Shown: positions 16,119 to 25,493, counted from the first letter of the stretch. The stretch is DNA of 64,000 nucleotides from Helicobacter saguini (GCF_000762875.2 NZ_JRMP02000001.1:124001-188000), one strand, 5' to 3'. The notes: generated from the letters alone by a model not told the origin. A program made the numbers and translations.

Positions 16119-17528
16119 ATGATAACAAGTAGTGAGCAAGGGTATAAGCAAACGCAGCAAATGGGCAAAAAGGTCAGCCGCAGCCTTGTGTTTTGGGTGT
16201 TTATCGGGCTGTTTTTAGGTATAGTTTTTGGCACGATAGGTAGCTTTTATGACGCAAAGGCTGGGGCGGAAAATCACGAGATTCTAGCCTTTTTTTACAA
16301 TTTTTCAGTCGGCAGTAAGGAATACACGATTGACCCTTTCATTAAGGGCTTAAAGCTTTTGATGGGACCGATTATCTTTTTGACGATTATCACAGGCATT
16401 ATTCGCTTAGAAGACCTGAAAACGCTCGGTAGTTTGGGCGTGAAAACCGTGCTATATTTTGAGATTGTTAGCACATTTGCTTTGGTTATCGGCGTGTTGT
16501 TTGGTGAGATTCTAAAGCCTGGGGCTGGAATGCACCTTGATACCGCTAGTCTTGATACGAAATCCGTGCAGGGCTATATTGAAAAGGGTGCGGCACAGCC
16601 ACAGACCGCGGGCGATGAGATTTGGCATATTTTGCAAAGTGCGATACCGCATGACCCTATCAGCCCCTTTGTGGAGGGTAAGACCTTGCAGGTGCTTGTT
16701 ATGGCGGTGGCAATTGCGATTATTTTATCCTTTATGAAACCAGCGATAAAAGAAGCCGCACTGAAATATTTTGAGAGTATGCAGGAGACTTTTTTCAAGG
16801 TTTTAACGATACTTATTTGGTATTCGCCTTTGGCTACATTTGGGGCGATGGCGTTTTTGATTGCGAAGTTTGGCTTTAGCTCAATTGGCGGTATGTTTAT
16901 GCTACTGATTACGATGGCATTAGCCGTGCTGGTGTTTATCTTTGGCGTGCTTGGCATTATTGCGGCTATTGCGAGATTCAATATCTTTAAGTTTATGCGT
17001 TTTATCTACCGCGAAGTGCTGGTGGTTTTTGCTACGTCTAGTAGTGAGACCGCCCTAGCGCCTTTGATGCGAAAGCTAGAACACGCTGGTATTGAAAAGG
17101 CGTCAGTGGGCTTAGTGATACCAACAGGATATAGCTTTAACCTTGATGCGACAAATATTTATCTAAGCCTTGCAGTGATTTTCTTAGGTCAGGCGTTTGA
17201 TATTCCTATCACTTTGGAGCAAACGATTACTTTGATTATCATCTTAATGATTAGCTCAAAAGGCGCGGTGGGCGTGACAGGTAGTGGCTTTATAGTCTTG
17301 GCTGGGACGCTTTCGGCACTTACAACGGCAGATGGCGGACATTTGATTCCAGCAGTTACCGTTGCTGCGATTTTGGGTATTGATAAGTTCTTAAGTGAAA
17401 TGCGAAGTGTTGGAAACTTATGCGGAAACGCCGTTGCCTGTGTAATCGTAAGCATTTGGGATAAACGCGTGGATATGGAGAAATTCCGCTACGCCCTAGA
17501 CCACCCGGATGAATTCCGCGTTTTGTAG
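16119..17528 (+). CDS. Dicarboxylate/amino acid:cation symporter (DctA/GltP family)
   Basis: A DAACS-family inner-membrane symporter that takes up C4-dicarboxylates or acidic amino acids with Na+ or H+. The 469 residues have the usual eight helices plus two hairpins. Landmarks are GLKLLMGPIIFLTIITGI, the serine-rich hairpin motif ATSSSETALAPLMRKLE, the PTGYSFNLDATNIYLS helix that holds the ion site, and SSKGAVGVTGSGFIVLAGTL in hairpin 2. The canonical NLDGT appears here as NLDAT. An extra segment (residues about 135-165, LDTKSVQGYIEKGAAQPQTAG) is a periplasmic loop. The stop codon TAG is the first three bases of an octamer palindrome. The substrate cannot be separated between aspartate, glutamate and succinate. 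Confidence 0.88.
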   Translation: MITSSEQGYKQTQQMGKKVSRSLVFWVFIGLFLGIVFGTIGSFYDAKAGAENHEILAFFYNFSVGSKEYTIDPFIKGLKLLMGPIIFLTIITGIIRLEDLKTLGSLGVKTVLYFEIVSTFALVIGVLFGEILKPGAGMHLDTASLDTKSVQGYIEKGAAQPQTAGDEIWHILQSAIPHDPISPFVEGKTLQVLVMAVAIAIILSFMKPAIKEAALKYFESMQETFFKVLTILIWYSPLATFGAMAFLIAKFGFSSIGGMFMLLITMALAVLVFIFGVLGIIAAIARFNIFKFMRFIYREVLVVFATSSSETALAPLMRKLEHAGIEKASVGLVIPTGYSFNLDATNIYLSLAVIFLGQAFDIPITLEQTITLIIILMISSKGAVGVTGSGFIVLAGTLSALTTADGGHLIPAVTVAAILGIDKFLSEMRSVGNLCGNAVACVIVSIWDKRVDMEKFRYALDHPDEFRVL

Positions 17529-17555
17529 AATCTAGATTCTATTTTGGAGCAATCG

Positions 17556-18401
17556 TTGTTTATTTGCGTTGGAAATGCTGAAAATTTTAGCTTTGCTAAA
17601 AGCGTTGGTATGGGGCTTGTGGATAGCGCGATGGGCTTAACGCGGCTTATTTTGCACCACGCTCCAAGCGAGATTATTTTTATAGCGAGTGCTGGAAGCT
17701 ATGATTTTTACCCTTTAAACAAGACAGATTGCAAAAATATAGAATCTAAAATTCACAAAGATTCTATAGAATCCAAAAAAGATTCTAAACAAGATTCTAA
17801 AAGAGATTCTAAAAGAGATTCTAAAACCACGCCAGATTCTAAACTAGATTCTAAAACCACATTAGAATCCAAAGAAAGCCTTAATATCGGCGATATTTTT
17901 TACAGCACGCACGCCACGCAGCTTGAGCTATCTTTCCTGCAGTCGCTATCTTACACGCCCATTGATAATAGCGTTTTTATAGAATCTTGCCAAGAATATA
18001 ACCAACAAAATGTTTCACAAGAAACATCGCAAAATCTCAAAATAGATTCTAAAATGATAAATCCTAATGTTTCACACGAAACAATTTTGAAACCAAACGC
18101 GATTGAAAAGCTAAAAAAAACGCACATTCCACACGTCATTGTCAATTCTAGCAACTACATTACAAACACGCACAAGTTTAACAATGCGTTTTTGAAAGCA
18201 GGGATAAAAGCGGAAAATATGGAGTTTTTCGCCATTTTGAACGTGGCAAAGTATTTTAACCTGCCTTGCGTTGGGCTTTTTTGCGTTAGTAATTTTGTGT
18301 GTGAAAACGCTCATTCGCAGTTTTTGCAAAATCACGCCTTAACAAAGCAAAAACTTTCTAATTTTATCCGCGAAAATTTCGATATAGAATCTAGATTCTA
18401 A
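17556..18401 (+). CDS. Nucleoside phosphorylase/nucleosidase-like protein with ES/DS insert
   Basis: The ends resemble the PNP/UDP phosphorylase superfamily, which includes MTA/SAH nucleosidases: an N-terminal ICVGNAENFSFAKSVGMGLV strand, SEIIFIASAGSYD, NIGDIFYSTHATQLELSFL, and near the C-terminus VNSSNYITNTHKFNNAFLKAG, ENMEFFAILNVAKYF (the conserved Met-Glu of the ribose site) and PCVGLFCVSNFV. Residues about 65-110 are lysine-rich DS repeats made of octamers, partly a tandem 12-mer around 17797-17830. A second polar insert, about residues 145-190, contains two parS-like palindromes. I prefer the TTG at 17556 because GGAG lies six bases upstream; an in-frame TTG at 17544 has no ribosome site. 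Substrate unknown. Confidence 0.7.
   Translation: MFICVGNAENFSFAKSVGMGLVDSAMGLTRLILHHAPSEIIFIASAGSYDFYPLNKTDCKNIESKIHKDSIESKKDSKQDSKRDSKRDSKTTPDSKLDSKTTLESKESLNIGDIFYSTHATQLELSFLQSLSYTPIDNSVFIESCQEYNQQNVSQETSQNLKIDSKMINPNVSHETILKPNAIEKLKKTHIPHVIVNSSNYITNTHKFNNAFLKAGIKAENMEFFAILNVAKYFNLPCVGLFCVSNFVCENAHSQFLQNHALTKQKLSNFIRENFDIESRF
18011..18026. promoter_or_regulatory. parS-like palindrome 1
   Basis: TGTTTCACAAGAAACA matches the bacterial parS consensus TGTTTCACGTGAAACA at 14 of 16 positions, the two central bases differing. It is translated as part of NVSQETS. A second site lies 57 bp further on. Confidence 0.4.
18068..18083. promoter_or_regulatory. parS-like palindrome 2
   Basis: TGTTTCACACGAAACA again matches the parS consensus at 14 of 16 positions, with only the two central bases changed. 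It is in the same translated frame as site 1 (NVSHET). Two such sites within 73 bp are unlikely by chance, but they could also be a local duplication of coding sequence. Confidence 0.4.
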
Positions 18402-18407
18402 AAATTT

Positions 18408-18530
18408 TTTCACCTTAAGGGTGGTAGGGTTGGGAATAGATAGAAATAAAAATATTTATAGATTCTATATTTTTAAACCTAAACGCCCACCCACCACCCT
18501 TTTGGATGGAATATATAGAATCTAGATTCT
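18408..18530. repeat. Intergenic composite palindromic repeat
   Basis: The gap holds TTAAGGGTGGTAGGGTTGGG facing the inverse box CCCACCCACCACCCTTTT, bordered on both sides by TAGAATCTAGATTCTA. The left box plus the following GAATAGAT closely resembles the loop of the 93-bp elements inside the GT2 and sialidase genes, which links the intergenic and coding repeat families. Confidence 0.75.
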
Positions 18531-18557
18531 AAAAAACAAAAATTTTTAAGGCTAAAA

Positions 18558-19613
18558 ATGCAAGATTTACGAAAGATTCTAATTTTATGTTTATTTGGAT
18601 TATGCGGATTTATCGCGGTTTTTCTTTTTTTTAATGAAAATAACGAGCCAAAAGACGCATTAAGCGAGCTTGATTTACGCGAGCTTGCCAAGCAAAACGA
18701 GCAGATTATCAACCTAGATTCTAAAGAATTTAGCGAAAATGTCGGCATTGATATAGAATCTAAAAACACAGAACACAAAAATACAGAATCTAAAACTCCA
18801 GAATCTAGCACACAAAATATAGAATCCACCAAAAAAGATTCCAAAAAAACCATAGAATCCAAAACAAAAGATTCCAAAATAACCCACCAAAAGCCCTACG
18901 TCATTATAATTATCGATGATTTAGCAAACCCAAAAGACATCAAAAAATTCCACGATTTGGATTTAAAGCTAAATTTGTCGCTTTTCCCAAAATACAGCTT
19001 TAGCAAGGACAATCCAAAAATCGCCAAAACCCTGCCATTTTTTATGATACATTTGCCACTTGAAGCGCAAAATTTTTCTCAAAAAGGCGTGAAAGTGATA
19101 AATGTCGGCGATAGTGAGAGCGAAATAAACGACTTTATTAGCGAAATAAAACGCGATTTTCCTACGCTAAAATACCTAAATAATCACACCGGTAGCAAGT
19201 TTAGCGCGAGTGTGAATGATATGAAGCGGCTGCTAAAAGTGCTTGATAGCCACAAAATTACCTTTGTAGATTCTGTAACGACTGCCAAAAGTGCGGCTGC
19301 AACGCTATTTAAAGAGCGAGCAAAAGAGCCTTACTTGCACCGAAATGTATTCCTAGATAACGAGAATAATGAGAAATATATCGCCCAGCAGTTAGAATCT
19401 GCGTTGAAATTCGCCCAAAAAAATGGCTATGTGATTGCCATCGGTCATCCAAAATCTCAAACCTACAATGTGCTAAAAGCAAACGCAAATCGCCTAAAAA
19501 CGCAATACACAACGCTTTACATTTACGAGCTAGACGCCCTTTTACGCACGCATCACAACGATGGCACAACGCCCCTAAAACTCATAGAATCTAAACCCAA
19601 CTTTAAATATTAG
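18558..19613 (+). CDS. Divergent polysaccharide deacetylase family protein (YibQ-like)
   Basis: A membrane-anchored protein with one N-terminal helix (residues about 7-24), a low-complexity linker of ES/TES/DSK repeats (about 50-110), and a NodB-like fold from about residue 115. Motifs of the divergent deacetylase family are YVIIIIDDLANP (metal Asp pair), FFMIHLPLEAQ, LNNHTGSKFSAS (metal His) and VIAIGHPKSQTYNVL. This family is widespread in Campylobacterota and is thought to act on extracellular polysaccharide or peptidoglycan in the periplasm, but the substrate is not established. It ends with a 4-bp convergent overlap with the UvrD gene. The linker is entirely octamer-derived and would act as a flexible spacer. 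Confidence 0.85.
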   Translation: MQDLRKILILCLFGLCGFIAVFLFFNENNEPKDALSELDLRELAKQNEQIINLDSKEFSENVGIDIESKNTEHKNTESKTPESSTQNIESTKKDSKKTIESKTKDSKITHQKPYVIIIIDDLANPKDIKKFHDLDLKLNLSLFPKYSFSKDNPKIAKTLPFFMIHLPLEAQNFSQKGVKVINVGDSESEINDFISEIKRDFPTLKYLNNHTGSKFSASVNDMKRLLKVLDSHKITFVDSVTTAKSAAATLFKERAKEPYLHRNVFLDNENNEKYIAQQLESALKFAQKNGYVIAIGHPKSQTYNVLKANANRLKTQYTTLYIYELDALLRTHHNDGTTPLKLIESKPNFKY

Positions 19614-21904
19614 ATTTTTTCTAAGAAGGAGGCTAGGATTATGCGTTTTTGTCCGGCGAAAGAGATTGTTACGCGAGCATTTAAACCTTTGCCTTGCACA
19701 GATTCTATCTTGCCAAAGCCAAAGATTTTGTGTTTGGCGCAATCGCCTTTTTTAAAATCGCTTTTAGATTCTATAGAATCTGTCCTTTTTCCATAAGCGT
19801 GGGCGTAACCATCTTTATTAGATGTTTCGCTTTGCTCAACATGACTATTGTATCGCTCAACATGACTTATCTCCAAGCCACTTTCTTTAAAAAATAGCGA
19901 TGGGCTTCTATCCATTCGGTAGTTTATGTAGTAGCGTGATTTTGTGTAGCTTAGGATTAGTGAATCTTTGGCGCGTGTGAATGCCACGTAACCTAGCCGC
20001 CGCTCTTCGCTTAAATCGCATTTATTTTCGCTAGATTCTGTAGAATCTAGGGCGTTAAAATCTACATTGCTATATCTTAGCGGGAAGATTCCATTTTCTA
20101 AGCCGACTACGAAAACATGCTTAAATTCTAAGCCCTTGCTTGAATGGATGCTCATGCAGGTTATGGCGTCTTTATTTGCGTTAGAATCTGCGTTGGTTAA
20201 AAGGGTTATGTTGTTTAGAAATTCTTGTAATTTTTCTGCGTTGCTTAGTTGTGTGTGTTTAGATTCTAAAGATTTTGTAGAATCTGGGGTGTTAGATTCT
20301 ATAGAATCTACATTTATAGAATCTACATTCGCTATAACGCTAGATTCTAAAAAAAACTCATTTATTTGTGAAAATAGCTCCTCGATATTCTTTCGCCGCT
20401 CCTCATTGCTAATACCTAGTTTATCCTCTTTATCCTCTTCAGCATATAGTTTTATTTTATATTTAAAAATATCATACATCATTAAGGGCGTATCTTCTAA
20501 GCACTCCTTTAAAGATTCTATAATCTCATATATTTCGCTCAAAGCCTTTTCGTAGCGTGCTCCTTTATAGATTTTAGATTCAAAGCACTCATAAATACTT
20601 TTAAAATTATTTGCCTTAGCAATAATTTCAGCGATGCTTTTATCGCCTACGCCGCGTCTTGGGCGATTTATAATTCGCAAAAGCGAAAAGTCATCATGTG
20701 GATTTAAGGTTAATCGTAAATAAGCCAAAGCATCTTTTATCTCTGCTCTATCATAAAAACGTATCGCGCCAACTACAATGTATGGAATCTTTTCTGCTAA
20801 AAAGCTTTTTTCGATATTTAGTGAAAGCAGATTTGTGCGGTAAAGTATGGCTATGTCGCTATATGTGGTTTTAGAATCTGCCTTTAAAGTGCGAATAGAT
20901 TCTATAATCTTACCCATCTCTTCTCTCTCATCTTTATTTTCAATGACTTTTACATCTACGCCGCTTTTTTCTGTGACTAATCGTTTGTTATATCTATCCG
21001 TATTTTTACTAATCAAATTATTTGCAATGTCTAGAATCTGCTTTGTGCTACGATAGTTCTGCTCTAGCTTTATAACTTTAGGATTTGGGAAATCTTTGTC
21101 AAAATGTAGAATATTTGCGATATTTGCCCCCCGCCAGCCATATATGCTTTGGTCATCATCGCCTACTACACAGATATTATTATGCGTGCTGCATAGTTGT
21201 TTTAGTAATGCCACTTGCAAGTTATTAGTATCTTGATATTCATCCACCATAATATATTGAAATTTTTGGCTTATTTTCTCCCTTAAAGCCGCATTAGATT
21301 CTAGAATCTTATAAGGCAATAAAAGCAAATCATCAAAATCAATCAAATTATATTTTTCTAAATATTCTTCATACTTTTGATATGCACTTAGCAATAATGC
21401 TTCATCAGTATTACTAGCCTTTATTTCACTTGATAGTAAAATATTATTTTTACAATTTGAAATATAGCTTAAAATATCACTTAGCTTTAAATTTACATTA
21501 CTATTAGAATCTAGCTCTTTTTTTATAGGCTTTAATATCCGCTTTTTATCATCTTCATCAATTACACTAAATAAATTACTGCGTCCTAAAACCTGCATAT
21601 ATCGCTGTAAAAATAATAGTCCAAATTTATGAAATGTGCAAAGAAGCGGCATTGAATTAAGACTCATATTAGAATCTTGTATTAGTTTTAATGCTCGTTC
21701 AGCCATTTCACGCGCCGCTTTATTAGTAAAAGTTAGTGTCAGCGTATTCTGCGGTGGCACACCCACATCACTAAGCAAATATGCTAATCTTGTAGTCAAA
21801 GTCTTAGTCTTACCACTCCCAGCCCCAGCTAGTATTAGTAATGCACCATCTACGTGTGTAGCGGCGTTACGTTGTGCGTCATTTAAAGATTCTAAAAGAT
21901 TCAT
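19610..21904 (-). CDS. uvrD: UvrD/PcrA-type 3'-5' DNA helicase
   Basis: A superfamily 1A helicase for repair and replication restart. It has the Walker A LAGAGSGKTKTLTTRLAYLL near residue 28, motif Ia TFTNKAAREMAER, motif II VDEYQDTNNLQ, motif III GDDDQSIYGWRGANI, motif IV EQNYRSTKQILDIA and motifs V-VI CMSIHSSKGLEFKHVFVVGLE and VAFTRAKDSLILSY. Length is normal. Octamer patches occur around residue 520-560, and a second small repeat family is read through near residue 690 (HVERYNSHVEQSETS). I take the ATG at 21904, since AAGGA lies seven bases before it and overlaps the earlier ATG at 21910. It could equally be called rep or pcrA; the C-terminal Tudor-like segment GDCAKHKIFGFGKIES favours UvrD/PcrA. 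Confidence 0.93.
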   Translation of the reverse strand: MNLLESLNDAQRNAATHVDGALLILAGAGSGKTKTLTTRLAYLLSDVGVPPQNTLTLTFTNKAAREMAERALKLIQDSNMSLNSMPLLCTFHKFGLLFLQRYMQVLGRSNLFSVIDEDDKKRILKPIKKELDSNSNVNLKLSDILSYISNCKNNILLSSEIKASNTDEALLLSAYQKYEEYLEKYNLIDFDDLLLLPYKILESNAALREKISQKFQYIMVDEYQDTNNLQVALLKQLCSTHNNICVVGDDDQSIYGWRGANIANILHFDKDFPNPKVIKLEQNYRSTKQILDIANNLISKNTDRYNKRLVTEKSGVDVKVIENKDEREEMGKIIESIRTLKADSKTTYSDIAILYRTNLLSLNIEKSFLAEKIPYIVVGAIRFYDRAEIKDALAYLRLTLNPHDDFSLLRIINRPRRGVGDKSIAEIIAKANNFKSIYECFESKIYKGARYEKALSEIYEIIESLKECLEDTPLMMYDIFKYKIKLYAEEDKEDKLGISNEERRKNIEELFSQINEFFLESSVIANVDSINVDSIESNTPDSTKSLESKHTQLSNAEKLQEFLNNITLLTNADSNANKDAITCMSIHSSKGLEFKHVFVVGLENGIFPLRYSNVDFNALDSTESSENKCDLSEERRLGYVAFTRAKDSLILSYTKSRYYINYRMDRSPSLFFKESGLEISHVERYNSHVEQSETSNKDGYAHAYGKRTDSIESKSDFKKGDCAKHKIFGFGKIESVQGKGLNARVTISFAGQKRIILASFLEKI
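19821..19867. repeat. Two adjacent copies of a small dispersed repeat read through in uvrD
   Basis: GATGTTTCGCTTTGCTCAAC followed by ATGAC, then TATCGCTCAACATGACT, are two partial copies of the TGTCATGTTGAGCGA-type repeat. They are translated as HVERYNSHVEQSETS near the C-terminus of UvrD, in a non-conserved linker. Confidence 0.5.
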
Positions 21905-21985
21905 AAACATCCTTAAAAGTTTTGGAACTATTATTGTTTAATGAAAGTTGCTATTATACTTTAAAATATACAATCTAAAGAACTA

Positions 21986-21994
21986 TGCTATAAT
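21986..21994 (+). promoter_or_regulatory. Extended -10 promoter TGCTATAAT
   Basis: A perfect extended -10 (TG-N-TATAAT) lies 28 bases before the GTG start of the next rightward gene and is divergent from uvrD. The transcript leader would be about 22 nt with AAGGA at 22011. Confidence 0.65.
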
Positions 21995-22022
21995 TTGAAT
22001 TTTAAAGATTTAAGGACTTTGC

Positions 22023-23066
22023 GTGAGTATTTTAGGCACACTTTTTCGACCGCTATTTGCCACAGTGCTAATTGGGGTTAATTGCACCGCGACTACTTGC
22101 AATGTAAAAATAGTGAAAAAACGCGGACGTCGCGTAGTAGAAGAACAAGCTAAAGAATTTAAGATTCTAAATGCTGAACCAAGCGTAGAAGTAATCAAAT
22201 TTATAAATAAAATAAAATCACGATACGCATATAGCTACCTTTCTATCATTAGCAAAAAGGAGCAAGTGCTAGTGCCGGGCGTAAAAAAGGGAAACTTTAA
22301 TGACTTTGGCGTAAATGAAAAAGACTATAAAGTATTAAAACTCCCTAGTGCGTATGTGTGTATGCTAAAGCCTGATATTGAAGATTATCAAAAGCTATTT
22401 CGCAAGGCAAAGGGGCTAGATTTTTTATTCTCACCATTTGTATTATTATTTTTTAAGGCAAAGACTTTTATAGGGGATAATCCTAAGCTTTTTGTATTGC
22501 AAGAAAAGGAAGATTTATCCATATTTATCGCTACTAGAAAAGAGATTCTATACGGGGCGTTTTTGCTAGTTAGTGCGGCAGATAAAGTGATAAATATCGG
22601 TGGCTCTAGCGCGGCTAGTTCGCCTAGTAGCGATACATTAATAGCAGCTAGTAGCACAGAAAAAGGGGTCGATGATTTAAATACTGAATTAAGCGGATTA
22701 GATGAAGAGTTAGCCGATTTGGATAGCTTTGATTTTAACTCAATAGGCGATACAGGAAACGCTGAAAATATCAGTGCAAGTAGTGAAGATAGCAGCGGTG
22801 GTGGGGGTAGCGGTATGGATAGCTTGCAAGATTTAGGTCGTAGCACAGGGATAATTAATCTATTACAAGCAAGTATAAAAGATTTTTATCACAACACTTT
22901 ATACAATGGCGACTTTATCGAAGAAATAGTAATGTTTGACTGCTATGGTATGTCCTCTCAAGCAATAGATAACATCCGCTCAAATCTTATGCTAGATTTA
23001 TCCGTAGTCCCTATTGACTTAGCAAGTGAAATCGCTAATCTCGCCCAAATCGAACTTGACGCATAG
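22023..23066 (+). CDS. Conserved campylobacterotan protein of unknown function, possibly PilM/GspL-like
   Basis: I do not recognise this 347-residue protein with confidence. Residues 1-25 form a hydrophobic segment. The body contains alternating strands and short motifs such as LFVLQEKEDLSIFIATRKEILYGAFLLV that resemble the actin-like domain of pilus assembly proteins (PilM or the cytoplasmic part of GspL). Residues about 195-275 are Ser/Asp/Gly-rich and acidic (SSEDSSGGGGSGMDSLQD), and the end is a well-formed domain with EEIVMFDCYGMSSQAIDNI. The GTG start has AAGGA eight bases upstream and an ideal promoter. Its stop TAG lies in an octamer copy. It precedes gyrB by about 105 bp. The PilM similarity is inference only. 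Confidence 0.55.
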   Translation: MSILGTLFRPLFATVLIGVNCTATTCNVKIVKKRGRRVVEEQAKEFKILNAEPSVEVIKFINKIKSRYAYSYLSIISKKEQVLVPGVKKGNFNDFGVNEKDYKVLKLPSAYVCMLKPDIEDYQKLFRKAKGLDFLFSPFVLLFFKAKTFIGDNPKLFVLQEKEDLSIFIATRKEILYGAFLLVSAADKVINIGGSSAASSPSSDTLIAASSTEKGVDDLNTELSGLDEELADLDSFDFNSIGDTGNAENISASSEDSSGGGGSGMDSLQDLGRSTGIINLLQASIKDFYHNTLYNGDFIEEIVMFDCYGMSSQAIDNIRSNLMLDLSVVPIDLASEIANLAQIELDA

Positions 23067-23171
23067 AATCTAGAGTTTTAACCTTACCTATATAGAATCT
23101 ATAAATTCCAAAAATCCACAAACAAAAGCTACAATTACGCTTTTAAACACAGAATCTAAAGGTAACACAAA

Positions 23172-25493
23172 ATGGAAACACAAGACACAAGCAAAGAATA
23201 TATCGCTGGGAATATCAAGGTTTTAAAGGGCTTAGAGGCGGTGCGAAAGCGTCCTGGTATGTATATCGGTGATACGAATACCGGTGGGCTGCATCACATG
23301 GTCTATGAGGTCGTGGATAATAGTATCGATGAGGCTATGGCTGGATTTTGTAAGCATATCCACGTAACCTTGACGGATAAAGGCAGTGCGATTATTGAGG
23401 ATGATGGACGTGGAATCCCTGTTGATATGCACCCAACTGAAAATATGCCAGCAGCAACGGTGGTTTTAACGATACTACACGCCGGTGGTAAGTTTGACCA
23501 AGATACATATAAGGTTAGCGGTGGTTTGCATGGCGTAGGTGTGAGCGTTGTAAATGCCCTAAGCCGCAAACTTATAATGACAATCTATAAAAATGGCAAT
23601 ATTTACCGCCAAGAATTTGCCAAAGGGATACCAACTACCGAGCTAGAAATAATCGGTAAAAGTGATAAGCATGGCACTACAATTGAGTTTTACCCAGACC
23701 CTGAAATAATGGAGGATACGAACTTTCAAAGCGAGATTCTAATAAAACGTTTTAAAGAAATGGCGTATCTAACGCATGGAATCACAATTTATTTCAAAGA
23801 TGAAAGAGAGGGCATTGATGAGAAATTTCACTTTGAGGGCGGCTTAAAGCAATTTATACAAGATGTAAATAGATTCCAACTTTTAACGCAGATTCTAACC
23901 TTTGAAAGCAAAGAGCAAGATAGCGAGTTTGAAATCGCCCTTGCTTATAATGATAGCTATGAAGAGAAAGTTTTAAGCTTTGTAAATAACATTCGCACAC
24001 CTGATGGCGGCACACATGAGGCAGGATTCCGCGCTGGTCTTAGCAAGGCGATATTAAATTATATTAACGCAAATAATTCCGCTAAAAAAACAAAAGTAAC
24101 GCCTGATGATGTAAAAGAGGGCTTAATAGCAATCGTGTCAATTAAAATCATTGACCCGCAGTTTGAAGGGCAAACAAAGGGCAAACTAGGCACTAGCTTT
24201 GTAAAAGGCTTAGTGCAGAAGCTAACTTATGAAAAACTAAGCAAATTTTTTGAGGAAAATCCAGCTCAAGCCAAAATCATAATAGAAAAAGTAATATTAG
24301 CTGCAAATGCGCGTGATGCTGCAAAACACGCACGTGAGACCGTGCGCGACAATAATAAAAAAAGCCTATCCACACTGCCCGGGAAATTTGCCGATTGCCA
24401 AAGTAAAGAGCCTAGTGAATGCGAAATATATTTGGTGGAAGGAGATTCAGCTGGTGGTAGTGCTAAAAATGGACGCGACAGACGTAATCAAGCCATTTTG
24501 CCACTGCGTGGAAAGATTCTAAATGTGGAAAAATCGCGGCTTGGCGTTATCCTTAAAAGTGAAGAGATTAAAAATATGATAATTGCCTTTGGTTGTGGTA
24601 TAGGTGAAGAGTTTAGCATTGAAAAGTTGCGTTACCATAAAATTATCATTATGACAGATGCGGATGTGGATGGTAGCCATATTCAAACGCTTTTAATGAC
24701 ATTTTTTTATCGATATTTTAAGGATTTGATAAAAGCTGGGCATATTTATATCGCGCAACCCCCGCTTTATAGCTTTAAAAAGGGCAAAGAAAAGATTTAT
24801 CTTAAAGATGATAGGGCGTTAAGTGAATATTTGATAGAAAAAGGCATTGAGAGTTTCACTTTTAGTGGCGTGGGCAACAACGAGCTATTGCAGATTCTAA
24901 AAAGTATTGCGTATTATCGAAGTCTTATTAATGATATTGAAAGGAGATTCAATGTGCAAAATGTGCTGCGTTACCTGATTGAAAATGACTTAGATACGCA
25001 AAATTTTGAGACTTTAGGTAAAAATATAGAATCTTTTTTAGAATCTAAGGGCATAAATATTTTAAAAAGCCATTTTAGCGAGTTTAGCATTGAGTTTAAT
25101 ATTCAAACAAATTTGGGGCTAAGCGAGATTGCGATTACTAAAAATTTATTTCACGACAAGGTTTTCAGGGAATGCAAGGGTATTTTCTCTAAAATTAAGG
25201 AGCGTGAGCTTGAATTCCTTGAGGGACGCGATATTATTGAGTGTTTAGAGGAGATTGAAAAGGCGGCTAAAAAGGGCGCTGAAATCGGTCGCTACAAAGG
25301 CTTAGGCGAAATGAATAAGGAGGAGCTGTGGGAGACTACGATGAGCCCGCAAAATCGCACGTTGGTGCAAATTAAAATCGATGATGATGAAGCGGCAAAT
25401 GAAATGTTTAACATTTTTATGGGCGATGAAGTCGAGCCACGCCGTCAATACATTCAAAAACACGCCAGAGATGTGAAAAACCTGGATGTATAA
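23172..25493 (+). CDS. gyrB: DNA gyrase subunit B
   Basis: GyrB supplies the ATPase and TOPRIM parts of gyrase, which introduces negative supercoils. The 773-residue length matches Helicobacter GyrB. Motifs are VRKRPGMYIGDTNTGGLHHMVYEVVDNS in the GHKL ATPase, GRGIPVDMHP, GGLHGVGVSVVNALS, the gyrase signature EIYLVEGDSAGGSAKNGRDR, ILPLRGKILNVEK, and the metal-binding IIMTDADVDGSHIQTLLMTFF. The end carries the GRYKGLGEMNKEELWETTM box. One octamer pair is tolerated near residue 620 (NIESFLESKG), in a less conserved stretch. A TACAAT box around 23130 may be its own promoter. The gene is not next to dnaA or dnaN here. Confidence 0.98.
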   Translation: METQDTSKEYIAGNIKVLKGLEAVRKRPGMYIGDTNTGGLHHMVYEVVDNSIDEAMAGFCKHIHVTLTDKGSAIIEDDGRGIPVDMHPTENMPAATVVLTILHAGGKFDQDTYKVSGGLHGVGVSVVNALSRKLIMTIYKNGNIYRQEFAKGIPTTELEIIGKSDKHGTTIEFYPDPEIMEDTNFQSEILIKRFKEMAYLTHGITIYFKDEREGIDEKFHFEGGLKQFIQDVNRFQLLTQILTFESKEQDSEFEIALAYNDSYEEKVLSFVNNIRTPDGGTHEAGFRAGLSKAILNYINANNSAKKTKVTPDDVKEGLIAIVSIKIIDPQFEGQTKGKLGTSFVKGLVQKLTYEKLSKFFEENPAQAKIIIEKVILAANARDAAKHARETVRDNNKKSLSTLPGKFADCQSKEPSECEIYLVEGDSAGGSAKNGRDRRNQAILPLRGKILNVEKSRLGVILKSEEIKNMIIAFGCGIGEEFSIEKLRYHKIIIMTDADVDGSHIQTLLMTFFYRYFKDLIKAGHIYIAQPPLYSFKKGKEKIYLKDDRALSEYLIEKGIESFTFSGVGNNELLQILKSIAYYRSLINDIERRFNVQNVLRYLIENDLDTQNFETLGKNIESFLESKGINILKSHFSEFSIEFNIQTNLGLSEIAITKNLFHDKVFRECKGIFSKIKERELEFLEGRDIIECLEEIEKAAKKGAEIGRYKGLGEMNKEELWETTMSPQNRTLVQIKIDDDEAANEMFNIFMGDEVEPRRQYIQKHARDVKNLDV

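Noticed and set aside
17747-17870. Regular DSK repeats considered as a CRISPR array
   Set aside because: Units are 12 bp or less, irregular, coding and without unique spacers; no cas genes.
22023-23066. Gene before gyrB considered as dnaN
   Set aside because: The translated sequence lacks beta-clamp features and has a hydrophobic start and acidic linker.
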